Virus record (IMG/VR): IMGVR_UViG_3300010430_000025
Location: 1-64,000 of that record
Length of the DNA stretch: 64,000 nucleotides
Strand: one strand, 5' to 3'
From: a virus
Below the pieces are notes generated by a model. The model was given only the letters and a program-made list of their open reading frames with translations. It had not been told where the DNA came from and searched no databases. The position numbers and the translations under genes were made by a program. This document shows positions 58,768-64,000 of the stretch, one piece after another. The number at the start of each line of letters is the position of its first letter. Within the stretch, counting starts at the first letter, position 1.

Positions 58768-58800
58768 CTCTATTCAGTTGGGAAATAGAATAGGGTTTTT
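58768..58800 (+). terminator. Terminator before tRNA-Ala
   Basis: CTCTATTC (58768-58775) pairs with GAATAGGG (58788-58795; one T-G pair), followed by five T. Confidence 0.65.
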
Positions 58801-58804
58801 AAAT

Positions 58805-58877
58805 GGGGCAATGGTGTAACGGTTAACATATTCGGGTCGCTCCCGTTTGAGTTCAGGTTCGAATCCTGATTGCTCCA
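58805..58877 (+). tRNA. tRNA, probably Ala (CGC)
   Basis: A 73-nt cloverleaf. The acceptor GGGGCAA/TTGCTCC includes a G3-T70 pair, the alanine identity element. The D arm is GTGT/ACAT and the T arm is TCAGG-TTCGAAT-CCTGA. By position the anticodon is CGC. Discriminator A also fits Ala. The anticodon stem is weak: only CGG/CCG pairs plus two T-T mismatches, and position 37 is T rather than a purine. The isotype is therefore tentative. Confidence 0.6.
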
Positions 58878-58964
58878 CAAAACTAAAATCAAGGTGAATA
58901 AGAGCGACCTTACGCTTATTGATTAGCTACCAATGAGTGGACAAAGCAACCTTTAATTAAAGTT

Positions 58965-58990
58965 AGGCGGTGTAACAGCCGCCTTTTATT
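58965..58990 (+). terminator. Terminator after tRNA-Ala region
   Basis: AGGCGG (58965-58970) and CCGCCT (58979-58984) pair around loop TGTAACAG, followed by TTTTATTT. A further hairpin AATAAG...CTTATT lies at about 58896-58917 between it and the tRNA. Confidence 0.75.
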
Positions 58991-58998
58991 TAAAAATT

Positions 58999-59157
58999 AT
59001 GATTTGGAAATTAATAGCACTATTTGAGTATTTTATAATAGGGATAATACTTATAGGGAGTCCTAAAGAAAAAGGCGTTAGCAATCTTGTAATGGCGTTG
59101 TTTTGGGTAATATTAATTCCTATTGGAATGTGGCTAGATAGTAAAAATAAATTATGA
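58999..59157 (+). CDS. Small two-TM membrane protein, 52 aa
   Basis: MIWKLIALFEYFIIGIILIG and VMALFWVILIPIGMWLDSKN form two hydrophobic segments. Its stop overlaps the next ATG (ATGA). Unknown function. Confidence 0.5.
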   Translation: MIWKLIALFEYFIIGIILIGSPKEKGVSNLVMALFWVILIPIGMWLDSKNKL

Positions 59158-59477
59158 GCAAAGAAATATTAGACGAAATAAAGAATAATGCGTCAAACAG
59201 GTTGTTTGGTGTAAGTTTTAACGATTTAATAAACTACTTTCAGGATGAAAGTAGTGTTGATGCGGTGGTTGAAGAGATTGTAAATGAATGCACCAATCAA
59301 ATGCAAAAGGATATTAAGGAGTTGAGGCGAAAATTATTTCATTTAAACGCATCAATCGACAATGTTTGGCATAATGGCAAAACCAATGAAAGCGTTAACC
59401 TTGTATGTAAACAACAGCAAAAAGTAAAATCATTACTCGAAAAAACCAAACACTACGAGGATGCTAAACCTATTTAA
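59154..59477 (+). CDS. Hypothetical protein, paralogue of 42079-42492
   Basis: A 107-residue protein (MSKEILDEIKNNASNRLFGV... QMQKDIKELRRKLFHLNASI) ending KTKHYEDAKPI. Shares three blocks (MSKE-L--IK, QMQKDI-ELR--L, TKHYE) with the leftward-operon protein at 42079-42492. Function unknown. Confidence 0.6.
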   Translation: MSKEILDEIKNNASNRLFGVSFNDLINYFQDESSVDAVVEEIVNECTNQMQKDIKELRRKLFHLNASIDNVWHNGKTNESVNLVCKQQQKVKSLLEKTKHYEDAKPI

Positions 59478-59480
59478 AAA

Positions 59481-59717
59481 ATGAATAGAGAAGATATAGA
59501 CTGGCAAAAACTGTCTGAACTTATAAAAGGCAAGGTTGCTATAAAAAAAGCAAAGGGAGAAGATTTAACTGTGTGTTTAGGGGAAATGAAGGTAAGCTAT
59601 AACACTTATCAAGAAATTAAAAACCTAAAGAAGAAAAGTATAAACACGGTAGTTCTTTTTAGGATAACTAATTGGCTAAACATTGAAGCCAAAGAAATTA
59701 TAAAAAAGGTGAAATGA
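59481..59717 (+). CDS. Small HTH-like protein
   Basis: A 78-residue protein with CLGEMKVSYNTYQEIKNLKK and TVVLFRITNWLNIEAKEIIK, giving an XRE-like helix arrangement (the last part resembles 'kI..WL.....'). Likely DNA-binding; target unknown. Confidence 0.55.
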   Translation: MNREDIDWQKLSELIKGKVAIKKAKGEDLTVCLGEMKVSYNTYQEIKNLKKKSINTVVLFRITNWLNIEAKEIIKKVK

Positions 59718-59821
59718 AAGCCTTAACTATTATACTATATTCCTTGTTATTATTTATAATAATAGGTATTTTTAGGGTAGTATTTTGGGTTATAAGCAGC
59801 GAGAAAAACAGAATTAAATAA
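59714..59821 (+). CDS. Tiny single-TM protein, 35 aa
   Basis: MKALTIILYSLLLFIIIGIF with a basic tail ISSEKNRIK; overlaps the previous stop in an ATGA arrangement. A membrane peptide of unknown role. Confidence 0.45.
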   Translation: MKALTIILYSLLLFIIIGIFRVVFWVISSEKNRIK

Positions 59822-59828
59822 ACTTATT

Positions 59829-60077
59829 ATGATATACAAAAAACTAACCACAGGCGAAGTGCGCGAAGGCAAAAACTTCTGTGTTGCCCGTATCGAAGAA
59901 AGCGGACAACTGGCAGAGATAGAAGGCAGATGGACAAAAGGATTGTTTACCGTTAGCCTACTCCACCAACCTGGCTATATAGAAACCTATAAGCAATATG
60001 GAATTGCTGCTACGAAAGGCGAGTGGACAGCCGCAGTTGCTTTATTGCAAAAACAAGTGAAAAGTTTAAAAAAATGA
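59829..60077 (+). CDS. Hypothetical protein, paralogue of 57196-57489
   Basis: An 82-residue protein with NFCVARIEESGQLAEIEGRW matching the 57196-57489 product, and YKQYGIA for its YDQFGSI. Overlaps the next gene by 4 bp. Confidence 0.6.
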   Translation: MIYKKLTTGEVREGKNFCVARIEESGQLAEIEGRWTKGLFTVSLLHQPGYIETYKQYGIAATKGEWTAAVALLQKQVKSLKK

Positions 60078-60244
60078 ACTACCTAACAGTATATTACCAA
60101 GATGTAGAAACCTTAGAAGTAGAAGAAAAAATCTACTCGTATAGGTTTAAGTGGATGGCTTATATACATATATGGTGGTTAGAAACGTATAATTACGAGG
60201 ACGACCCTAATCCAACAACACGAGTTAAATACGAATTGAAGTGA
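60074..60244 (+). CDS. Hypothetical protein, 56 aa
   Basis: ATG 60074 (MNYLTVYYQDVETLEVEEKI) is used, since it overlaps the previous stop by 4 bp (ATGA). Aromatic-rich (FKWMAYIHIWWLETYNYEDD). Unknown. Confidence 0.5.
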   Translation: MNYLTVYYQDVETLEVEEKIYSYRFKWMAYIHIWWLETYNYEDDPNPTTRVKYELK

Positions 60245-60783
60245 AAGAAATACAGGAACAAAAGGAATGGATAAAAAGCGGCGGTATCGGATGCTTGTTT
60301 GCAACAGCACTTTTAAATAGGGCAAATGAAATCGGGTGGGTGTTTCAAATAGAGCCAAAAAGATTAGAAATACCAAAAGACTGTTTCGTTTTGTCAATAC
60401 TATTCCCTAATAGCAACGCTGAAAAGGTTAGGCTGTGGGCATTAGATAATGGATTTTATATTGAGGACATAAACGAAATGTACGAAGGCTTAAGAATAAA
60501 TCTGAGTGAAGGGATTTCTTGGGTGCAGTATTTCGGTAAAGACAGCCATGTAAAAACAAGGCAATCACCTCACCCAATGTTATCGTTTACATGTAAAATG
60601 CCACCACAAACCTATTTTAAAGTTGGTTTTAATGGGGTATTACACTTAGCACACGCTTCTATAAAACATTTAACAAAATTAGCGGCAGATAAAATGTGGG
60701 AGAACTCACATAAAAAAACAGAAAAAATATTAGGGCATAAACCAACCATAAGAGAGGCAGCAAAAACAACATTTATAAAATGA
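60241..60783 (+). CDS. Hypothetical protein with conserved-looking SWVQYFG / HVKTRQSP block
   Basis: Starts GTG 60241, overlapping the previous TGA. The 180-residue protein has an N-terminal GCLFATALLNRANEIGW. Near residue 97 SWVQYFGKDSHVKTRQSPHP is followed by MLSFTCKM and FKVGFNGVLHLAHASIKHLT. The histidine/arginine block looks like an enzyme site, but I cannot name the family. It overlaps the UDG-like gene by 4 bp, so the two may act together. Confidence 0.6.
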   Translation: MKEIQEQKEWIKSGGIGCLFATALLNRANEIGWVFQIEPKRLEIPKDCFVLSILFPNSNAEKVRLWALDNGFYIEDINEMYEGLRINLSEGISWVQYFGKDSHVKTRQSPHPMLSFTCKMPPQTYFKVGFNGVLHLAHASIKHLTKLAADKMWENSHKKTEKILGHKPTIREAAKTTFIK

Positions 60784-61211
60784 AAATATTAATTATAGGG
60801 CAAGCCCCTCCATTACAAACGCAAAAAGTCCCTTATGACACCACGCTTTTATACGATATGTTAAGCTGGGTAAATATCACAAAGGAACAAGCTCAAGAAA
60901 TGTTTGAGTTTGAAGCTATGAGCAACACATTAAGAGGTGTAAAAAATGGAAATCATTTACAGCCTTTAGTTGGAGAAATGAGGGAGCGATATTATAACGT
61001 TCTTAGAGAAAAAATAGGAGAGGCTAATAAAGTTATTCTACTTGGTAATGTAGCTAAATACAACTGTTTTAAGTTTGGAATAAATTCAATAAAATTCCCT
61101 CAAAATATTTTGTGCTTAATCCATCCTAGTAGAAGAAATTACAATAAAATAATGGCTAACAAAGAAGAGATAACCAATAAGCTAAAAGTTTTTTTATACG
61201 AACTAAACTAA
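60780..61211 (+). CDS. Uracil-DNA glycosylase superfamily-like protein
   Basis: The 143-residue protein begins MKILIIGQAPPLQTQKVPYD with GQAPP at 7-11 (the UDG 'GQ.P' motif). It has VILLGNVAKYNCF in the middle and LIHPSRRNY near 113-121 (the 'HPS..N' motif). Members remove uracil or related bases; sequence is divergent enough that another base or no activity is possible. Confidence 0.72.
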   Translation: MKILIIGQAPPLQTQKVPYDTTLLYDMLSWVNITKEQAQEMFEFEAMSNTLRGVKNGNHLQPLVGEMRERYYNVLREKIGEANKVILLGNVAKYNCFKFGINSIKFPQNILCLIHPSRRNYNKIMANKEEITNKLKVFLYELN

Positions 61212-61217
61212 AATATT

Positions 61218-61505
61218 ATGATAAAAACAGAACCAAACGACGGGGCTTTTGCCTGCGAAGACAACGGAGATTTAGCAGAAGAGGGAATTAAATGTGCTCA
61301 AAAAGGCTTAACAATCCGACAATACTATGCAGGTTTAGCTATGCAGGGCTTACTTGCTGCACATCCAGAAGAAAACGCCTTTAATTACGAACAAACAGCA
61401 ATCAGTAGTGTAGATTTTGCAGATGCTTTAATAGCAGCACTAAACAAAACCACAACCAAAACCCTTCCCGAAGGGACAGAAGTTATAGGGGAAAACATAA
61501 GCTAA
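61218..61505 (+). CDS. Hypothetical protein, Bacteroidetes phage type, 95 aa
   Basis: Contains KGLTIRQYYAGLAMQGLLAA and SVDFADALIAALNK, a pair of helices frequent in small Bacteroidetes phage proteins of unknown role. AATATTATG start context. Confidence 0.6.
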   Translation: MIKTEPNDGAFACEDNGDLAEEGIKCAQKGLTIRQYYAGLAMQGLLAAHPEENAFNYEQTAISSVDFADALIAALNKTTTKTLPEGTEVIGENIS

Positions 61506-61509
61506 TATT

Positions 61510-61836
61510 ATGGAAGCAAAAACAAAACATACGCCCGCTCCATGGTTCCCCGTACAGTATGCCTATAAATACAACATTCAAACTGTTGATTGTTATGCAG
61601 AGAATGACGTGTTGGATTTAGAGTATAGCCCAAATGCAGAGGCTAATGCTCAACTAATATCATGTGCCCCTGAAATGCTTGAGGTTTTAATAAAGTTATC
61701 AGAGTGGCAAAGGAAATATCCTCCTCAAAAAGTATTTTCTCACGGGCAGATAGTGAAAATAGCAGAGGAACTTACAGAAATTGTAGAAAAAGGAGATGAA
61801 CTAATAACCAAAGCAACAACATTAAGGGAGGTATAG
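61510..61836 (+). CDS. Hypothetical 'ANAxLI-APEML' protein, 108 aa
   Basis: Contains HTPAPWFPVQ at the N-terminus and EANAQLISCAPEMLEVLIKL in the middle, a common phage family of unknown function. AATATTATG start context. Confidence 0.65.
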   Translation: MEAKTKHTPAPWFPVQYAYKYNIQTVDCYAENDVLDLEYSPNAEANAQLISCAPEMLEVLIKLSEWQRKYPPQKVFSHGQIVKIAEELTEIVEKGDELITKATTLREV

Positions 61837-61840
61837 AAAT

Positions 61841-62107
61841 ATGGGGGTTTATATTGATGATTATTTTGCTCCATACGGTAGAATGCTAATGAGCCACATG
61901 ATAGCAGACACACAAGATGAATTATTTGATATGGTTGATAAAATTGGAGTAGAGCGGAAATGGGTACAGGATTTTGATACTTACAGAGAGCACTTTGACA
62001 TATCAAAAGCTAAGAGAGAATTAGCTATAAAAAACGGGGCAAAACAGGTTACAGCTCGTGAGTTAGTATCAATAACATTAAAAAAGAAGGAGGTAAAAGG
62101 TGAGTAA
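61841..62107 (+). CDS. DUF4031 protein
   Basis: The 88-residue protein matches DUF4031: VYIDDYFAPYGRMLMSHMIA, DTQDELFDMVDKIGVERKWV, and FDISKAKRELAIKNGAKQVT. Function is unknown. Overlaps the next gene by 8 bp. Confidence 0.85.
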   Translation: MGVYIDDYFAPYGRMLMSHMIADTQDELFDMVDKIGVERKWVQDFDTYREHFDISKAKRELAIKNGAKQVTARELVSITLKKKEVKGE

Positions 62108-62291
62108 AGGCAAAAAAAACTTAGCGATGTTAGCGGCATTAATAGCTTTAGCAAATCCAAACGACACGCTTTTAAACGAGTTAAAACCCCGTGTAAGAGA
62201 GCATAAATCAACGCTTAATAGTAAGCAAAAAAAAGCACGAAGGAATAAGAACAAAGCCCGTAAACAGGGGCGCAGAAACAGTAAAAAGTAA
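62100..62291 (+). CDS. Hypothetical very basic protein, 63 aa
   Basis: GTG start. The C-terminus is almost wholly Lys/Arg/Asn (KQKKARRNKNKARKQGRRNS), suggesting nucleic-acid binding. Last gene of the rightward operon, before a strong terminator. Confidence 0.55.
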   Translation: MSKGKKNLAMLAALIALANPNDTLLNELKPRVREHKSTLNSKQKKARRNKNKARKQGRRNSKK

Positions 62292-62308
62292 AGTTAAACT
62301 AATAACAC

Positions 62309-62342
62309 AAAAGCCACCTATCATCCCGACTGGTGGCTTTTT
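62309..62342. terminator. Bidirectional terminator between convergent operons
   Basis: AAAAGCCACC (62309-62318) and GGTGGCTTTT (62332-62341) pair over 10 bp around a 13-nt loop, with T-runs in both directions. It serves the rightward early operon and the leftward 62370-63906 operon. Confidence 0.88.
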
Positions 62343-62369
62343 AACTTTTATATATGAAATTGAGAGCCT

Positions 62370-62582
62370 TTAATTTTCTTTTTCGTGCATTTCAGCAGAA
62401 TAAGAAGTAATAATATTTTTAAACTCTTCTATGGCTATATCGTGAGAAATTTCACCTATAACAACCGTAACAAATTTAGTAGGCTGTATAGATATTGCTA
62501 CACTATCAACTTCTGAAATAATTGCTGCATCATCTACCTCACGGGTAGCCTCTGCGTTCTTTAGTCTTGTAAATACTTTCAT
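62370..62582 (-). CDS. Hypothetical protein, 70 aa
   Basis: Small alpha/beta protein (MKVFTRLKNAEATREVDDAA...). Last gene of the leftward right-edge operon; overlaps its upstream neighbour by 4 bp. Confidence 0.5.
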   Translation of the reverse strand: MKVFTRLKNAEATREVDDAAIISEVDSVAISIQPTKFVTVVIGEISHDIAIEEFKNIITSYSAEMHEKEN

Positions 62583-62755
62583 AGTAATTTAGTTTGGTTA
62601 ATTTGAGTTTTTTTAGTACCTTTAGTAACCAGTAACTGCCACAATATACCGTTGTAGTATATTTTTTCTTGCTTGTCGGCAATTTTATCCGTTAAGGCTG
62701 TTATTTTTTTAAGGTTGGTTGGCTGCTCTTTTGCAAATAGTTCTTGTGGTGTCAT
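62579..62755 (-). CDS. Hypothetical protein, 58 aa
   Basis: Reverse frame from ATG 62755 (MTPQELFAKEQPTNLKKITA... YYNGILWQLL). Its TGA overlaps the next gene's ATG, and its start overlaps the upstream stop, so it fits the operon exactly. Unknown family. Confidence 0.5.
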   Translation of the reverse strand: MTPQELFAKEQPTNLKKITALTDKIADKQEKIYYNGILWQLLVTKGTKKTQINQTKLL

Positions 62756-62922
62756 ATAGTTTCTATATCAAATGTATATGGTTCTTTTAATTTATCGTTT
62801 TTAAGCCTTGTAATAGCTTTTCTATACGCAAGCACTACATTATCCTCTCGAACGTGTAAAACGTCTTTAGAAGGCTTGTTTTGCGTATTTAAAGCTGTAT
62901 ATTTAATTTTATACGTTGGCAT
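62752..62922 (-). CDS. Hypothetical protein, 56 aa
   Basis: ATG 62922 (MPTYKIKYTALNTQNKPSKD) is used instead of an upstream TTG. Overlaps both neighbours. It resembles, in size and strand pattern, the next small protein. Confidence 0.5.
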   Translation of the reverse strand: MPTYKIKYTALNTQNKPSKDVLHVREDNVVLAYRKAITRLKNDKLKEPYTFDIETI

Positions 62923-63097
62923 TTGGTTTAGCAAATCTACTTATAACAACAAAGCCGTGTTCTTTTGCTATTTTATCAGCCGCAAGCATTGCTTGTGTTT
63001 CGGTTGTAGAAGCTATATCTATAGTAATAGCATTAGTTGTTATTTGACCTTCTTTTTTGTGTACCTGTAGTACTACGGTGTATAGTTTAGTTTCCAT
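62909..63097 (-). CDS. Hypothetical protein, 62 aa
   Basis: Small beta-alpha protein (METKLYTVVLQVHKKEGQIT... AMLAADKIAKEHGFVVI). Overlaps the next gene by 14 bp. Unknown. Confidence 0.5.
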   Translation of the reverse strand: METKLYTVVLQVHKKEGQITTNAITIDIASTTETQAMLAADKIAKEHGFVVISRFAKPNANV

Positions 63098-63107
63098 TTG
63101 TTTTTAA

Positions 63108-63521
63108 TTAAGACCATCTCTCAAATGTTCCGTTTATTAATTTGGCAAAATCTACACTTTCAGAATAATATCCGTTTGATGAGCCGTACCATTTTATAGT
63201 TACAAATCCTTTTTCGGTAGCAATTTTATAAAAAGTCCAAGTATAAGAATCCTCATAATCTTCTTTGGGCAAGCTGCCTTCATCGCTTGGATATGAGCAG
63301 CTTTCTTCTGCTTGTAAAATAGGTGCATTTAGAAGGTCGGCTAAATCGCCATTTATGTCGTCAATACCAACACACTCACAACAATCTTGAGAATGATACA
63401 TTTTGTAAACTTCTCCCTCGCTTGTGTGAAAAATAATAGCATCCTCGCTATTGTCTTTTTCTCCTGCACGCTCTATTTTTAATAGGGTTTTCCCTAAAAT
63501 GTTTTCTATTGAAAAATCCAT
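63108..63521 (-). CDS. DUF7448-like protein
   Basis: ATG 63521 (MDFSIENILGKTLLKIERAG) is preferred over an upstream ATG and has the AATATTATG context. The 137-residue protein contains YKMYHSQDCCECVGIDDING, ILQAEES, SYTWTFYKIATEKGFVTIKW and YGSSNGYYSESVDF, matching DUF7448. Function unknown. Confidence 0.78.
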   Translation of the reverse strand: MDFSIENILGKTLLKIERAGEKDNSEDAIIFHTSEGEVYKMYHSQDCCECVGIDDINGDLADLLNAPILQAEESCSYPSDEGSLPKEDYEDSYTWTFYKIATEKGFVTIKWYGSSNGYYSESVDFAKLINGTFERWS

Positions 63522-63597
63522 AATATTAATTTTGTTTTTAATCCTAAGAGCAAAGTGCAAAAAATGCACAATGCTTTCGCTGTTTACACTTCGTCAG

Positions 63598-63906
63598 TTA
63601 GGCTTCTAAGCCGTTTTTATTATATCCAAGAGAAACTAAAGCGTCCTCAACTGTTATGGCGTTTGATCGTACGCTCATTAGATAGTTTCTGCCTTCATCT
63701 AACCGAGCAGCTATTTTGTTCAAAAACTGTATTCTATTTTTAAGGTTTTCTATTTCATTTTTTTGCCCCTCAAAACAAGAGGCGTATCCTTTGTTAGACA
63801 TAGTAGCATCTACTACCATACCTTGCAACCTCATTACAAATTCCTTGTCTGGTTCGTCTTTTCTTTGATCTAAGCTTTCAAAAGCTGATGGATATTTAAA
63901 ACTCAT
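63598..63906 (-). CDS. Hypothetical coiled-coil protein, 102 aa
   Basis: ATG 63906 (MSFKYPSAFESLDQRKDEPD) is chosen. Residues about 44-70 (EGQKNEIENLKNRIQFLNKI) form a coiled coil. First gene of the leftward right-edge operon in this window; its promoter would lie in 63907-64000, where no clear TAnnTTTG is seen. Confidence 0.5.
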   Translation of the reverse strand: MSFKYPSAFESLDQRKDEPDKEFVMRLQGMVVDATMSNKGYASCFEGQKNEIENLKNRIQFLNKIAARLDEGRNYLMSVRSNAITVEDALVSLGYNKNGLEA

Positions 63907-64000
63907 AATTTTTATATCTGTTACCCTATACACAGAGAGGTTTTAAGTTTAGTTGTTTATTGATTAATAAAAATTTCAGTTGAAAGGTTTAAAGCTATAA

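Noticed and set aside
1-64000. Assignment to the crAss-like phages
   Set aside because: The muzzle-like, ring-like and cargo-like genes are suggestive, but the large RNA polymerase and DNA polymerase typical of that group are not seen, and gene order differs.
63907-64000. Circular closure, with the antirepressor continuing from the right edge
   Set aside because: Joining the ends would extend the frame by one codon before a stop, giving a short antirepressor, but the window length looks like an arbitrary cut and no terminal repeat was found.

Overview
The window looks like most of the genome of a tailed phage, probably a podovirus, that infects a Bacteroidetes host (Flavobacteriia or Cytophagia-like). 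The DNA is AT-rich. Promoter-like boxes match the Bacteroidetes -7 consensus TAnnTTTG. Shine-Dalgarno sites are mostly absent. Many small proteins belong to families common in Bacteroidetes phages (DUF3850, DUF551, DUF4031, DUF7448, YopX, NinG-like). No ribosomal, metabolic or clearly chromosomal gene is visible. The host assignment is inference from these signals.

Left edge (1-1748): a leftward AntA/AntB antirepressor, cut by the window edge, is divergent from a small XRE regulator, followed by five small early-type genes. Virion and lysis block (1766-38138, almost all rightward): tail appendage proteins come first, including a lectin-like protein, a beta-helix fibre and a secreted sialidase-like protein. 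A lysis cassette follows (membrane proteins plus an Amidase_3 endolysin). Then come portal, scaffold, major capsid, a second abundant-type structural protein, terminase, head-tail connector, a very large stabilization/muzzle-like protein, and three candidate ejected proteins. The last of these is a 2569-residue polyvalent protein with a zincin motif and an LPD38-like domain. No tape measure or sheath is seen, which fits a short tail. One leftward orphan gene (11581-11943) sits inside this block.

Leftward accessory operon (38181-43770): a beta-class DNA methyltransferase, a NinB-like protein, DUF3850, two XRE regulators and several hypotheticals. Next is an RNA-rich region (43771-44977): five leftward tRNA genes (Tyr, Ser, Ser, Leu, Leu) together with at least two promoter-plus-terminator units that look like small RNAs. 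Rightward early operon (45043-62291): about forty small overlapping genes, among them a DUF1376-like replication initiator, a primase-helicase fusion, an SSB-like protein, a NinG-like protein, a uracil-DNA glycosylase-like protein, a PD-(D/E)XK nuclease-like protein and a candidate unimolecular spanin. A second RNA island (58382-58990) holds a candidate structured RNA, a tRNA and terminators. The right edge (62370-63906) is a short leftward operon that faces the early operon across a strong terminator.

Regulation: many late genes have a TAnnTTTG box only 3-7 nt before the start codon, which predicts leaderless mRNAs. Early and accessory genes instead share an AATATTATG start context and are probably translated with leaders. 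No DNA polymerase, RNA polymerase or integrase is visible, so replication and transcription probably rely on host enzymes. The antirepressor hints at a temperate lifestyle, but lysogeny cannot be shown from this window.
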